The position numbers and the translations under genes were made by a program. DNA of 64,000 nucleotides from Hetaerina americana (taxonomy: Eukaryota; Arthropoda; Insecta; Odonata; Calopterygidae). This document shows positions 37,431 to 49,319 of the stretch, piece after piece (positions within the stretch are counted from its first letter, which is position 1; the number at the start of each line of letters is the position of its first letter). Under the pieces are notes generated by a model that had not been told where the DNA came from, did not search any database, and saw only the letters and a list, made by a program, of their open reading frames with translations. The stretch spans positions 102,034,954-102,098,953 of the forward strand of contig JAKTNV010000003.1 in NCBI GenBank assembly GCA_022747635.1. Reading direction: 5' to 3'.

Positions 37431-37939
37431 ACTTAATCGAAAATACAACACCAATAAACAAAAAGAAAGAAAAGCCGATAGATATTTTATCGGATTTTGA
37501 AGTATATCCTGGAACGATAATTGCTATAAGAAAAGTCAATAGCTCTAAAGAATATGGTGATTTCGAAACCAGAATTGAATCACGACCCAACGTTAATCCT
37601 TTTCTGAAAATCCATTACTGTAAATATTTGGACGGGTTGGTTTAAAATTTATGTCGACATATATGCTCCTGAGGAGCAAAAATAAATGCCGAGATGCTTA
37701 CTCTATACCACGACTTCGCTGGCTTCCCTTGCTTAACCCTTTAAGATGTCTCCTTTGTTGAGTGTAAATCTACCTTAACGAATATCCGATGCGTTCTAAT
37801 GCGTATGGTAATTTAAATTTAGATTAAGGAACGCCACTTTTAAGACGCAAAATTTACGCTAATTTCATGAATTTTTTTTACCCCGAGGATTTTTCCTTGC
37901 GTCGTCGAGCTGAAAATTTCCAGACACTTCTTGTGCATA

Positions 37940-38480
37940 CATTCAATGCCACACGGGTGGAGTGGGTGGGGGGAGGGAGGGAGGATGAGGAGGAGGGGGA
38001 GTGGCGAAGTAAGCTGAACACCAACCTCGCCAGGCTTCAAAACCTCCTTCAAAGCACGCTCCGCCAGAGCCTTTTATCTCGCGAAGTAGCCGACAAAGGT
38101 CCGAGACCAACTCCCGAGTGAAATTGTTTTCCCTGCTCATATCTCGTGATGTGAGCTTTTATCCTATAAATCATCGCGACCATTAGTCACTCATTGAGAG
38201 CGGGTATGGAGCTCACGGGTGCGGAGGCTGCGGAAGGGGAGAGGCGGGAGGGGTATCGGCGAGAAATATAGGGCATGGACGTGGGGGTGGGACGGGTGCG
38301 GTGGGCGTGTATGTGGTGCGGCGCGTACGAAGATGGAATATGGGGGTGGAAAGGGAGGGGGTGGAGGAAATCGCCGAGGCGCGGTTATGAGGGTAACAGG
38401 TTGGAAGTTGTCGATTCGCTCGCGAGATAAGCGGGCATCCGTACGAAGAGGTGGGGCGGAACAGCGCTCCCTTGTCTCCT
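37940..38480. other. GC-rich, purine-skewed island
   Basis: A plus-strand purine-rich, CpG-containing stretch with overlapping low-complexity frames on both strands. No domain recognised. Confidence 0.45.
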
Positions 38481-38529
38481 TCCACGCGTTGTTACCTCCG
38501 TACATTTGCATTGCGCTTCGATCCGCTAA

Positions 38530-39980
38530 TTTACGCCAACGATTCCTCGAAACTTATTCAAATCAACCCTGAAGGTCATGTGTACGCATGCTTTATAATA
38601 TATGGTGACCTTAATGCAGTAGCGCGGACTCCCGAAGCTAATCGCATATGCTCTGCGTATTTATATGTATGTGATCCTCCTCCGTGGTTCTCTTCTGGGA
38701 AAACATTGACAACGAAATGCGCTTTAATGGTGGCTGAAATGATTTATTGATTCGGTTCAAAGGCTAAATATCAATTATTTAAATGAGATTTGAATTTATT
38801 CCAATGTTTTTTCATGAAATGTGACATATTTTTGCATTGATTTCGTTTCCATTTTGATAAAAGTACAGATATACTCGTATGAGTGCATTGTGTACGGGCA
38901 ATTAGGCTCATAATAGAGGGAGCCTCGAGGAACGTCACGACAGTAACTCCAATGATGTTACTTGGTGGGTATTATTTTTCTGCTGCAAATCTCTTTCAGT
39001 CACGAAGAGAACCCCGCGTTAGCCATCCGGCGGCCATCTAACAGCTTAGGAACATCGCTTATGGTGAATATTCTTTCGTTATCATCACAATAGATATTAA
39101 AATATAGATGTGGTCCTTAATGATGTTCATAAATGCAGTATACTGAAATTCTTTTAACTTTTCAAACTAAAACCAGTGCTATGTAGGCTTCCGAGATAAT
39201 ACATGATATATGGCAAAAGATCAAAACTTTATTCATATCTTTCTACCACTCCTATATTATCATACTTAGCAAATGTTTTGCATACAATTTCAATTCAATC
39301 ACTCTTTGGGGGTTTGAAAGTAGGCGAGACTTAGATTTATTCTCTTACACATTCACGACACTTTCCTCATAGTGCGAAACCAGAATGCGTATTATCACCA
39401 CAATAGCACTTCCAATTTTTTAAGAATAAATGTGGGAGAGATGGATGAGACAGTTTTAGGGATTGTAAATCTGAATGTTTTCATTCTCCTTAACGCCGTG
39501 TATACGGTATTGCTGGCTGAGACATCACAAAATCTACCGAAAACCCTGGATGGTTCAGTATGGTAACAAGGAATGAAATTTGAGGGTAAATGTATCCCAA
39601 ATTGAAATACCTACGCTTGAAAAAGGGAATAGGAAGAAAGCTTGCTGAATATTGGGAGTATGGAGAGAAATAAATGTTTTCAAAATATACGTGAAAGGTG
39701 GAGGGGTGGATTAAGAGATTAAAAATTGTGCGAATAGCAGCAGTAAGGTCGTTGGCAGTATTTGGGGTACGCGTACAAAGAAATGAATGTTTGTCTAGGA
39801 TATCAAAAATATCATTTGAAAAACCACTTTTCACATTGATTTATTGGAATTTCAACATGGATGTGTTAGTATAATCAAAAATTTCGACTAAACGCGATGG
39901 ATATGTAGAACTTGAGGAATATTTGTGGGATTAAAATACAAGGGTGAAGAATGAATGAGTGGGTTATGATAGAAAGTGAT
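38530..39980. other. No recognisable gene
   Basis: AT-rich sequence with frames up to 114 codons (39,490-39,834 minus) showing no motif. Confidence 0.45.
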
Positions 39981-39987
39981 GCAACAA

Positions 39988-40460
39988 TTCAATGCAACAA
40001 TTTCAGAGTGTAAAAATCATTCGCCTTGACTGGGATTCGAACCCAGATCCCTCAATATCCGGTCGGGTGCTTTAGCCACTTAAGCTACCGAGGCGTCCTC
40101 TTAAACTCTGAAATTTTGGGGCTTTTAAAGGAACAAGGTGTTGTGACGAAATACCGTACATACTGCGGGATATGCCGCAGTTTCTTTGGAATTTGTCAAA
40201 GCGAAAACACTATAAGTGTTTAAAGTTGGCTTTAACCTCGTGGACTGTGGCACCTCGCGCACGACTACGAATGCCTGTGACATTGTATGTACGGTATTTC
40301 GTCACAACATCTTGTTCCTTTAAAAGCCCCAAAATTTCAGATTTTAACAGGACGCCTCGGTAGCTTAAGTGGCTAAAGCACTCGACCAGATATTGAGGGA
40401 TCTGGTTTCGAATCCCAGTCAAGGCGAATGATTTTTACACTCTGAAATTGTTGCATTGAA
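39988..40460. repeat. Inverted pair of tRNA-derived SINEs (palindrome)
   Basis: Arms of about 175 bp, 39,988-40,162 and 40,285-40,460, are inverse copies with few differences and enclose a 122-bp spacer. Each arm holds a tRNA-like unit: minus strand 40,021-40,097 and plus strand 40,351-40,427. The unit on the left arm has an A box (TAGCTTAAGTGG) and a good B box (GGTTCGAATCC). In the right arm the B box carries an extra T (GGTTTCGAATCC). The arms therefore form one large hairpin if transcribed. Confidence 0.9.
40021..40097 (-). mobile_element. tRNA-like head of SINE family E, left copy
   Basis: Reading on the minus strand, GACGCCTCGGTAGCTTAAGT starts an acceptor-like stem that pairs with AAGGCG at the other end (mostly 7 bp, one mismatch). 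D-arm, anticodon-like and T-arm segments are present. The loop base before the putative anticodon is C rather than T, and the anticodon stem has mismatches, so a working tRNA is unlikely. It may derive from a serine-type tRNA (GGA/AGA in the loop), but this is uncertain. Confidence 0.6.
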
Positions 40461-40525
40461 ATGCACATTAGCGGATGACTCCGTTAAAAGTTACTGTTGC
40501 GGCATCTACCGCAGTTTCTTTGGAA
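40351..40525 (+). mobile_element. SINE family E, right copy
   Basis: A tRNA-like head (40,351-40,427) is followed by a body with ATTTTTACACTCTGAAATTG and GCACATTAGCGGATGACT and an end near GCAGTTTCTTTGGAATA. The body matches the fragment at 53,701-53,808. Confidence 0.75.
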
Positions 40526-41218
40526 TAGAAAGTGATTTACACGGTAACGTGGATGAATAGGGAGTTCTGCGTTGTTTCGGCGATGTTGACATAACGGGTG
40601 AGTTTCGAATCAACAAAGGGATACATGAGAGGTGAAGAAGAGAGGTTTGAGAGAGAGAGAGGAATGAGTCAACAGAGAAAGTCATGAATGGGTGAGAGTG
40701 GTTGAAGAACCTCTCAAGGCAATGGAATATTATGCGTTTCGTGAACACCATCAATGAAACGTAATGGAATGAGATGAAAAACGTATTCGAGGAGAGAGCA
40801 CTATGGAATGACGTAGTAACCGGACGTAATTTTTCGATTATAAACTAAAATCAGGTGTTTTAGGTTGTGTCAGAATCCGCTACAACCAATGGGAACGGCG
40901 CGAAGGGTATATTTACAGGTGTAAGACATTGAGTGTATAACTACGAACTCTTTTACATATTTCGAAGAGGAAAGCAGTGCCGAACTTTGTTTTTCTGATT
41001 TTTAGGTTAAACTAAGCGTGTGGTATTTTTTAATCCCAGTTTTGAAAAAAATGTAATTTTTAGATAATATTGCGTATGGGAGCCCCAAAAGAGGCTAATA
41101 ATAGCTTGGAAATGATTCAAAAGTTCATAGAGGATTTAATTTATGTTTCCATTGTAAATATCGAATCTGAGTGCAAGCATTATTTTTTTATACAGCACTC
41201 TTAAACAACAGGAAGGAT

Positions 41219-41512
41219 GGGTTCGGGATGGTGTGGTGGCTAACGTATTGGCTTCACACCCAGAGGGGTTTGAATCCGGAAGATATTTTTCAGTGGTATT
41301 CCGATCCCTACTTGAGGTACTTCGTGGAGAACACTCTGAGTGAGTACGCCGCCCGTCATATTGAGTGATTACGGAAGTCCTGGGCGCCTTTCGTTAAGAG
41401 TAGTAGGTTAATGCCGACGCCGGGTTCCTCTCCGCCCTTCCTCCTTTCCCATCCATCCCTAATGACCCAAAAGATCTTAGCCGTCGGTCGCCTCCCCTAA
41501 AACTACTACTGT
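41219..41512 (+). mobile_element. tRNA-derived SINE (family A) with perfect target duplication
   Basis: Head GGTTCGGGATGGTGTGGTGG, body with GTGGTATTCCGATCCCTACT and a GGCGCCTTTCG block, end AAACTACTACT. It aligns along its length with 22,049-22,352. A perfect 12-bp target duplication, AACAGGAAGGAT, flanks it at 41,207-41,218 and 41,513-41,524. The B box is degenerate (GGGGTTTGAATCCGG). Confidence 0.9.
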
Positions 41513-41529
41513 AACAGGAAGGATAAAAA

Positions 41530-42280
41530 TAATTGGCACTGATCACCGCTGGTGAATAGACCTAAGAATCCCACCCATTTTTCCCTGCCGGTGCATTTCA
41601 CTTCAATTTGGTGTTTATACCAATGTTTGTGGGCAAATAAATTTACATGTAGAACCGAACACCCAAAATGCTTCTTAATTTGTTTGAAATTTGTAAAGGA
41701 ATCTTCGATTCCCTACCACCTAATGCATTTAAAATAACAAGAAATCTAGCCATAATTAACGACTCTCCTCGACATCATTTTCCAACTTTTTCATTTACAG
41801 GGGCACATTTGGATGCCGAAGTCCAGTAGCAAACCCAAATACGTAGTTTCACTGAGATAGTACTGATAATACTGATAATATTAGCTGTGTATTTCCGAGG
41901 CAATTCCATCCAATTTTTCCCAAATGGCATAACTATTGTCACTTTAATGTTAGTAAACGCAGGTCGAATGGGTTTGAAAATTCGTATCTGACGACGAATC
42001 ATTATGTTAGGAAGGCAAGATGAGAGCTGGAGGGAGTGGAAGAGTCGACCAAGACCTCTCGGCGACCGCTCGAGTGTGTTTGTCTCTTCGAGAAGTGTAC
42101 GGAAAAATTTGTAATGCCTTGCTCGCACGAAATAACGCAGCCGTCCTCAGTTATGAATGAGCGGCGGAGCCGAAGAGCGTTATCGTCGGAACAAAAAATA
42201 TTGAAAAGGAATCTCGAACATGTAAAACCAATTGAGCCTACGCTTTTCGGCCCTTTTATTCCCTCATTGAAGGAAGTCGA
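41530..42280. other. No recognisable gene
   Basis: Mixed composition. Nothing recognised. Confidence 0.45.
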
Positions 42281-42289
42281 TTTATTACC

Positions 42290-42860
42290 ACGAACCCCCA
42301 TCCTCCCCCAAGACTGCTCGGGTGCCCCCGTTCCCCCTCGGCCCTTCTCGCCCTTCTCGAATCTCCGCGCGATCGCTAAAGGACGAAGACAAAAGGGAAG
42401 GGGGTAGGCGCCCCTCTGAGGGCCCCTTCCCCCCCTCCCCTCGTTCCCTTCCCCCCCGTGGATGGATGGAGCCGAGGGACCCTTCCCTCGGGTCGCAGCG
42501 GGGATGGAGGGAGGGCGGCACCGATGACAAACGCCCCTCCGCCGTCGGATCAATCGCAATTCGTCGGCGTCTGAGGTCGCAATTAGCGTATGTGTATCTG
42601 TCGTCGGGGAGTTCCGGATGGGGTGGGGGAGGGCGGTTCAGAGGGTGGCGGGGGGGGGGGGAGGGAGGGTAGGCGGCACGGAAAGATATGTCCCGCACGA
42701 GAGGGCGTATATCTCGAGTACATGCTCCCCAAGGATGGATCCGCCACGACACGGCGACTGGCCCGGCTTCCATAGTCGTGCAGACGGGGTTTCGGGGGCC
42801 GGGTGGGCGATGTCGTGGAGGGGGGGTGTACCCGGGGCGTGGGGTTAAAAGATGGTGCCC
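42290..42860. other. GC-rich island with strand-composition switch
   Basis: Pyrimidine-rich at 42,296-42,470 and purine-rich at 42,610-42,850, with CpG-rich boundaries and a G-run at about 42,650-42,668. Long overlapping frames on both strands (up to 235 codons) are Pro/Arg/Gly-rich and lack domains. Confidence 0.45.
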
Positions 42861-43435
42861 CAGGGGATCTTGGTAGCAACAGGGTCGGACCGAATACACT
42901 GTTTTGAAAATCCGGTTAACGCCCACGAGAACTGATGCAAATGAATCGGAAATAAGTATTTCAAGGAAATGATTTTGAATTCCATAACGCACGTGTGCCT
43001 TATTTAAACACGGATTGTTTTTGTATTCGATATTTTTTTATGTGGTTTGAGATTTTGCATGGCGTTCTATATGAAGTAAAGCAGGTATTTATTTGTTTAG
43101 GATTTCAAAAATAATAATACCCGGCCGGATAAAAGACGAATGTTCAAGATACATTCAGTGGCAGAAAAAAGGTAAAAGTTCGATTCAGAAAAGAAGCGGG
43201 GCACGGGAATATAACTCGCAAACTCGCAATTACTAATAAATCGAGGTTCTAAAAACCATATATGAACTATAGAAAAGAAATAGACTCTTTGATACCCTTA
43301 AAAGACAGTAAAAACCGGGAAAATAAAAAATATTTTAAAAAGAAAACGTACAAAACTCTCACCGCTGGGAGAGCTAAATGCAAAAAATTGGAATTAAACT
43401 AGACTCTAAAAAAAACCAAGATAAGGCTCTAAGTA

Positions 43436-43470
43436 CTTGGACATCTCTGGGAAAGCGAGAGATGTCCAAG
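43436..43470. other. Perfect 13-bp hairpin
   Basis: CTTGGACATCTCT at 43,436-43,448 and its inverse AGAGATGTCCAAG at 43,458-43,470 are separated by a 9-nt loop. No U-run follows, and no role is known. Confidence 0.8.
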
Positions 43471-43479
43471 GTCTCTGTT

Positions 43480-43700
43480 CGCGTTAGATTTGGGGGCACG
43501 GGGGAGGTAGGGGGAAGGCGAAAGGCCCATGGGGACTGGCAGCGCTCAAGTGCCTCGCGGTGTGTGTGTGCGATGCCACGACGAAGTGGATGGTCGGGTT
43601 AATAAGATGACGGAGAGGGGGGAGGTAAGGTGTGCGAGGGAAGAGAGAGAGAGAGAGAGAAAGGGGGGCCGAAGGAAAACCCGGTGGGATCGTAATTTAT
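43480..43700. other. GC-rich purine island with (GA)n
   Basis: Purine-rich on the plus strand with a GAGAGAGA run at about 43,643-43,661. No gene recognised. Confidence 0.5.
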
Positions 43701-43749
43701 GGAGGGAGACTCCGAGAGGACTGTCTTTAAGTCCCACACAAGGTATTCC

Positions 43750-46490
43750 AGACACACCGTGACGCGATAAATTAACGTTTTGAAAAGGAGGGTTTGTGTG
43801 TTAAAAGGTGGTGTGGGAATTTTCCACGCGCAATAAAATATTTTCAGCGGTTTATCTGTGTTTTCTGCATCATTTTTATGAAATTGTTAATGACTTTTTT
43901 GCAATTGAAGTTTCTTAAACGTATTTTAGACGGGAGCTGGAAATTTTTATTGAGGTGGGACACTGTATATTCATTTTAATTCCACAAATGGAGTGAATAA
44001 TTCTGTAGCAGTTCCATGAGTCAATCAATGTACTTATAATTATAAATAACCTTGCACTGCTAAGATTAAATTTTTTTAAAGCAAATATTATTGGACAATA
44101 CAACCCGCATGATTGCGTCCTCTAGTTTTGCCAACTGTTGCGCCCTTCGCTACGCGATTCTGGGGTTGTTTTACCATTATGAATACATACTACATATAAT
44201 ATTATTGTAAAATCCTGCCGTTGCAAGAAAATAATTTTGTCGTTTATAACGTTAAATGAATGTTTTTAAGATTTCTCCGCCCCTCTGCCAAATATGGTGG
44301 CAAATTACAAGGCAAGACATGAACTTTGTTTTCCTCCCTTCGGAAATATAAAAATTATGCGGAAAAAATGGGATTGAACATTAGGTGCATCCTAATGACC
44401 CTTACCGACCGAAGCTAATTACTGTAAGTATTACAGCAAATATGGTGGCATACATCACAAGCTGCTCGCGATGACAAGTTGAGAGCGATATGCATAACCC
44501 TCACGTTTATTTCCACATGAAGAGAGAGGCTGGACCGAATGGAATTTCAAGGGTGTGTTTACGATGTGGCGTCGCATTTAAAGAAGGGAATGCGTTGTGT
44601 CGTGACCCAAGATTCAAGAAAAACCTTCACGTAAATGCATTCATCTTGCTCTGCTGAAATCTCATGGCTATTTTTAAAGATCCATTTTACATTTTCAAGT
44701 GGTCTCTTGATTTACAACTCCGGGCCCCTCATGAACATGCTCGTGTGAGCCCAATGTTATCGGTATCGATTCTTCTTACTCTGCGCGTACTTTGCTGCTC
44801 ATTCGTTCGGGCCGTAAAATGGATATAATTCCCAAGTTTGCTGCTGCTCTCGAATGATAACTTAGCCTATTGGGATTTTTTTATTTTACCAAATATTACC
44901 TAATGTATTTATAATCGCGAAATAAGTTGTAGTTTAATTTTTCTTGGGCAGACGTGGATTATTTTCCGATCGATCACTGTGAATGTATAAATATTTTTCC
45001 ATGTGGTTGGTACCTACCTATAATTTAAAAGTAATTTATTACTTGACAGTTTGGAAGGTTTAACAAACGTAGATTTTACGAACAAGGGTTTGATTTTATG
45101 CATGGGTACATCTATGAAGTTCTACATACTACTCGGTAATTGCAAGTGTAACGAATAACGCTTTTCTCAAACGCTATTATTTTTAACATGTTAAATATTC
45201 TTCAATTTTAGAATGATAATAGTGTTATCTTTTGTGGAAAATAATGCTAATTTTTATTTTAATCACTTTGATGTTTATGTGTCCATTCAAAAAGTTGATA
45301 ACATTTGAATGAAGTGAATTTGTAGTGGTTCGTATGATTGGTTTTAATTATGTGTATGTAGTGCATGATTGCAACCGTAATACGCATGAACTGAATAATG
45401 TATTTCTACTTTAATTTATTTCTGTATCTTAAAGAGTTTTTACTACACCATGAATGGATGAAATACCACATCTTGTTTTTTCAGAATAAGTTCTGTCTGG
45501 ATTGTCGGCGAAAAGTTGTTGCTAGGTTGTGCTTTAAACTGAATAAAATTACTTTTCATAGACTAGACATGCGAGCCTCCTCTATCCATTGAACTTTTTT
45601 TCTGGGAGCCCCCAGGATTCGCCCTTGGCCTCCGAGGCAACTATGTTTTATTTTTTGAGAAGAAAACCTTTTCTCCGTAATCTTTGTCCATTTGTCCATT
45701 TTGCCATCTTACAATAGATGAAGAGCGGCCATTAGGCCGATAGCTATGAATATACAGGTTTCATTTTCCACGAGAAAAAATTGCATAAATCAGTCATACT
45801 GTTTTTGTAATCACAATGAGGCAAAATGCAAGAAAACAGACATTCATGAAGAAAATTTAGCATGGAGTTCTTTGTACTTTTACAAAATACAATAAATTAG
45901 TATATTCCTCAGATTTGCGCTTTAAAAAAAAGAGAAATGTATTACAATTTATCTTCAACTTTATTTTCTTATTATTTTAATGAATTAAATTCCTACAAAA
46001 AGTATAAAGGCAATATTTTCTATATGAAAAGACTTGATAATTCCACATTGAAAGTTTCTATATGGTATTACCTAGCTCAAATAACCAGTTTCATATTTTC
46101 TATATGGAAGCACATTTCTTTTCATGTCCATTATGAATCTTTTTCGTTAAACAAGGACTGACACCCTGGATAGCAACATAAAAATATTTTGAAATAATTA
46201 GCCTCCTCCTCCTTTCATAGTTTTTCGTAGTTTTCAAGTCCGGCACGGCCCCAGGGGTTCCCTTCTTGGGATTTGGATTTGTGCGCTGACTAATAACGCT
46301 GACATGGCACGCCGAAGGATGAAGTTTGCTTCTCACTGGCTAATTTTTTTGAGGTAGCTCGATCTCGACATGAATTACGCTTGGAGTTCACTCCGACCCA
46401 TCATTTCCATCTGACGTTGAGTTGCAAAACGAACCGATATCTTTCGTTAGCCATTGTTTAAAACCGACAACGGGTCCCTATTCACCTTGC
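43750..46490. other. AT-rich stretch without recognisable gene
   Basis: No domain, RNA gene or repeat family was recognised. Confidence 0.5.
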
Positions 46491-46500
46491 TCCAACTTCA

Positions 46501-46690
46501 ATAAAACTTTGTGAATCTGCATGAAAAATAAATTTCAATTCAACCCGGGTTTCACTGCGGTGCCACATCATCATGATGCTGCCGCACCGCAGTGACACCT
46601 GGGTCGCATTAAAGTTTATTTTTTCATGTGGATTCACAAAGTTTTATTTCGAAATTATTCATCATGGAACAATTCCACAAAGATACGCCT
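46501..46690. repeat. Foldback hairpin family, copy 4
   Basis: Arms ATAAAACTTTGTGAATCTGC... (from 46,501) and their inverse (to 46,647) enclose a short centre. The minus strand of 46,542-46,577 reads ATGATGA, a short stem-like part, then GAAACCCGGGTT. On the plus strand the inverse module reads CTGC...GCAG then GACACCTGGGTC. The right flank 46,651-46,689 has the family tail (AATTCCACAAAGATACGCC). Confidence 0.75.
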
Positions 46691-46719
46691 TGAAACGATT
46701 AATTCTCCAACTCTCAGGA

Positions 46720-49310
46720 GTTGATCTTACTTTTAACCTAGCGTTCAAATATCTGGGAAGGAATTCTGCCGAACTTTTGAGTTTTAAAAGCCACTTAGAG
46801 TGTCCTATAATGAGGAAAGAGTGCAGAAATACGTACATCAGTTGACGGAATTAAAATCTGAATTCAATGAAAAAGAAAGAAACTGGAAAAGAACATGCAG
46901 AGATGTGCATCCAAGGAGAAGTCAATACGTGAAATCAAAGGAAACGTTGCGGTTGTGCGGTTTCACTGAAAATAAACCAGCATGTTGAATTTTGCGATGG
47001 ATGGTTAGGGCTGCAGATGCAGGGGATTCGAAGAGGATATTTGATCAAATGAAATGGGTAATGAAAGAATAAAACATAAAGATAAAACAAAAATAGAAAA
47101 TAGTCCTTGGAATGAAAGCTAGAAGCGAAAGAGTTTCATTATTTGGGAAGCAGGATCGACGAAAACGGAAAAGATGGAAGACCATTGTAGGCATGCGTCA
47201 GCCTAAAGGGCTTCCTCCGAGAATCAATCTCATTCCAGGACAAAATGTAAGCTTGAATGCAATGGCGTGGACGATGGTATAAGCGTTGAAATGTAGATTA
47301 GAAGCAATGGGAGTGTAGGCTACAAGAGAATAGTGGTGTTCCAATAGGTTTGAACACTTAACGAAGTCCTTCGAAGGGAAAATGAAGATATGAGAAGTCT
47401 AAGTAGATCGTAGAAGTATAAATGAGCCGATTGAAAACAGACAGGAATACCCAAAAAATGTTGAGAAACGATGACTCAATGTCTATAGCTGTTGACAGCA
47501 AAATTGTACAAAGGATCACATGCAAGCCTTCATTTATTCCCAAATCTATTCATTGATTCCCCTAATTATTCATGAAGTGTGTTTCAATGTTTTCCCATCT
47601 GGTTATTTTTTTCCATCCATACTTTATCCCTTTCATGACTATTTTAAATGGTTTCCATTAGAGTTTTTCCGAACAAATTGTCTCTTTTTCTTTACGAAGT
47701 CCCTTTGAATTCAAGAAATAGCGACGATATCGCGAGCATCTAGAAATGACCACACGCTATTATTCCATGTTAGCTTTAATGACCTGAGGGGGAGAGGAAT
47801 ACCGACATAGATTCCTTCACCAACAGAAATGCGATTTTCAACAGATCTACGAGTGAGGGGCATACGTATTGTAACAGTGACTCATAAAAAATCCATATTC
47901 ATTGCATGAAAACTCATTGACGTGACATTCTGAATAGATAATGACCTCATAATTTTGTTCGAGCCGAACTCATCTAATGACGTCAGATGGGAGCTAAGTA
48001 GAAATGGATAAAATATTAATAACCTTAGAGAAACCTTCGAAGAATGAAAACAATTTTACAGCACTTAAGATTAGGGCAACACTTAAATAAATCAGTATCC
48101 CTAATGGCTGTAATATATTAGAGCCTAAAATATTTAATGATTCTCGGAAAATAGACTGTCTTTCGAGACCTCTTCGCCAGTTATTAAAAGCAAAATATTA
48201 TGCCTGGAAATGAGTATTGGTTTAAAGGAGGAAGAAAAAAAAATAAGTGTGTGTGTTTGTATGCGTGTTTGCGACCTTGCGCGCGTTTTAAGTGCGGTGG
48301 GATTAGCTATAGGCGCCGTGGAATCTTTACTGCGGAGTCTTAAATTTAACGGAATGGTTTTCAGAAGTTTCTGCGGGAGGCAGACGGGAGCGAGTGGGTC
48401 AAGTGACACATGAGAACAGCCGCAGTGGGCAGTGGATAAAAAGCTCTCTCTTGGGCAGAGCCGGTGAATATGCAAACGAAACTCGACGGCTGTAAACTGG
48501 GGTACAATATGGGCGGATTTCTAAGGAAAGAGGAAAAGTCACCGCTTGGCCAATAAGTTTTCTTTCAGCCGAGCGTTGGATGTGGTCTAAAAAGTGTAAC
48601 CATAAATCAGCGGCGGCCGGTCCCAGTTCTCTCCGTTGCCGCTTGATTATCAACACACGCTCCCTTCTCACAATGAATGGTTGCAAATAGAACCTATTAC
48701 GTCTTCCGTCTTTTTCTATCATTGTTTGTTGTAACAGACTTATGTTTAGACTTTTCCTTGACGGGTTGATTATAACAGACCTATTCGCCTATCCCAAGGA
48801 AAAGAAAAGTCCCAAATAACTTTATTAGCACCGAAAGGTGCGTTTACGCCACCTGGCCATATCAATGCGTTTGTTCTTACGGTGTGAGACGGAATAAAAA
48901 TATACTACTATTAGCCACTTTCATCAGAGAAAGCGCGGTAAACGCGCTCTAAATGCGCTTACCGTTAGTCTGTAAATGGGAGTTTTACATGGAGGATATG
49001 GGGAAATGTACGTCAAAGAATAGGCACGCTAACACATTGTGTATGTAAGTGGCCATTAATATGAGCTCTCTCACTAATAAAATTTTTAAGTGAGCGACTG
49101 GTGATATCGCACCGAAACTTGCAAAGAGCACCAGAAACAGTGGAGCCGTTTCGTTTTTTTTTTTAAAAAAAAGGCCATCGGTTGAACTCCATCAATTAAA
49201 ACGCCAGACGCAGGCTTATCCATTGGCGACCATCTGTCACCCTCGCAGGGGGGGAAGACGCTCTCGATTTGCACTGGTCCTCTCCTAACCTGTTTTCTAT
49301 TAACCTCGGG
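46720..49310. other. No recognisable gene
   Basis: Mostly AT-rich. Weak scattered resemblance to decayed LINE codons around 46,740-47,180 is too broken to call. A GTGTGTGTG run lies at about 48,247. Confidence 0.4.
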
Positions 49311-49319
49311 CTAGTCACA

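Noticed and set aside
40021..40097. A functional tRNA gene
   Set aside because: The A and B boxes are good, but the anticodon loop lacks the usual T before the anticodon and the stem has mismatches. The unit also continues into a SINE body with further copies, so it is tRNA-derived rather than a working tRNA.
42002..42992. Open frames of 185 and 235 codons on the minus strand
   Set aside because: Same composition effect; two different frames are open over the same DNA with no recognised motif.
46740..47180. A LINE remnant
   Set aside because: FKYLGR appears once and neighbouring frames are basic and Glu-rich, but no ordered set of motifs could be found.
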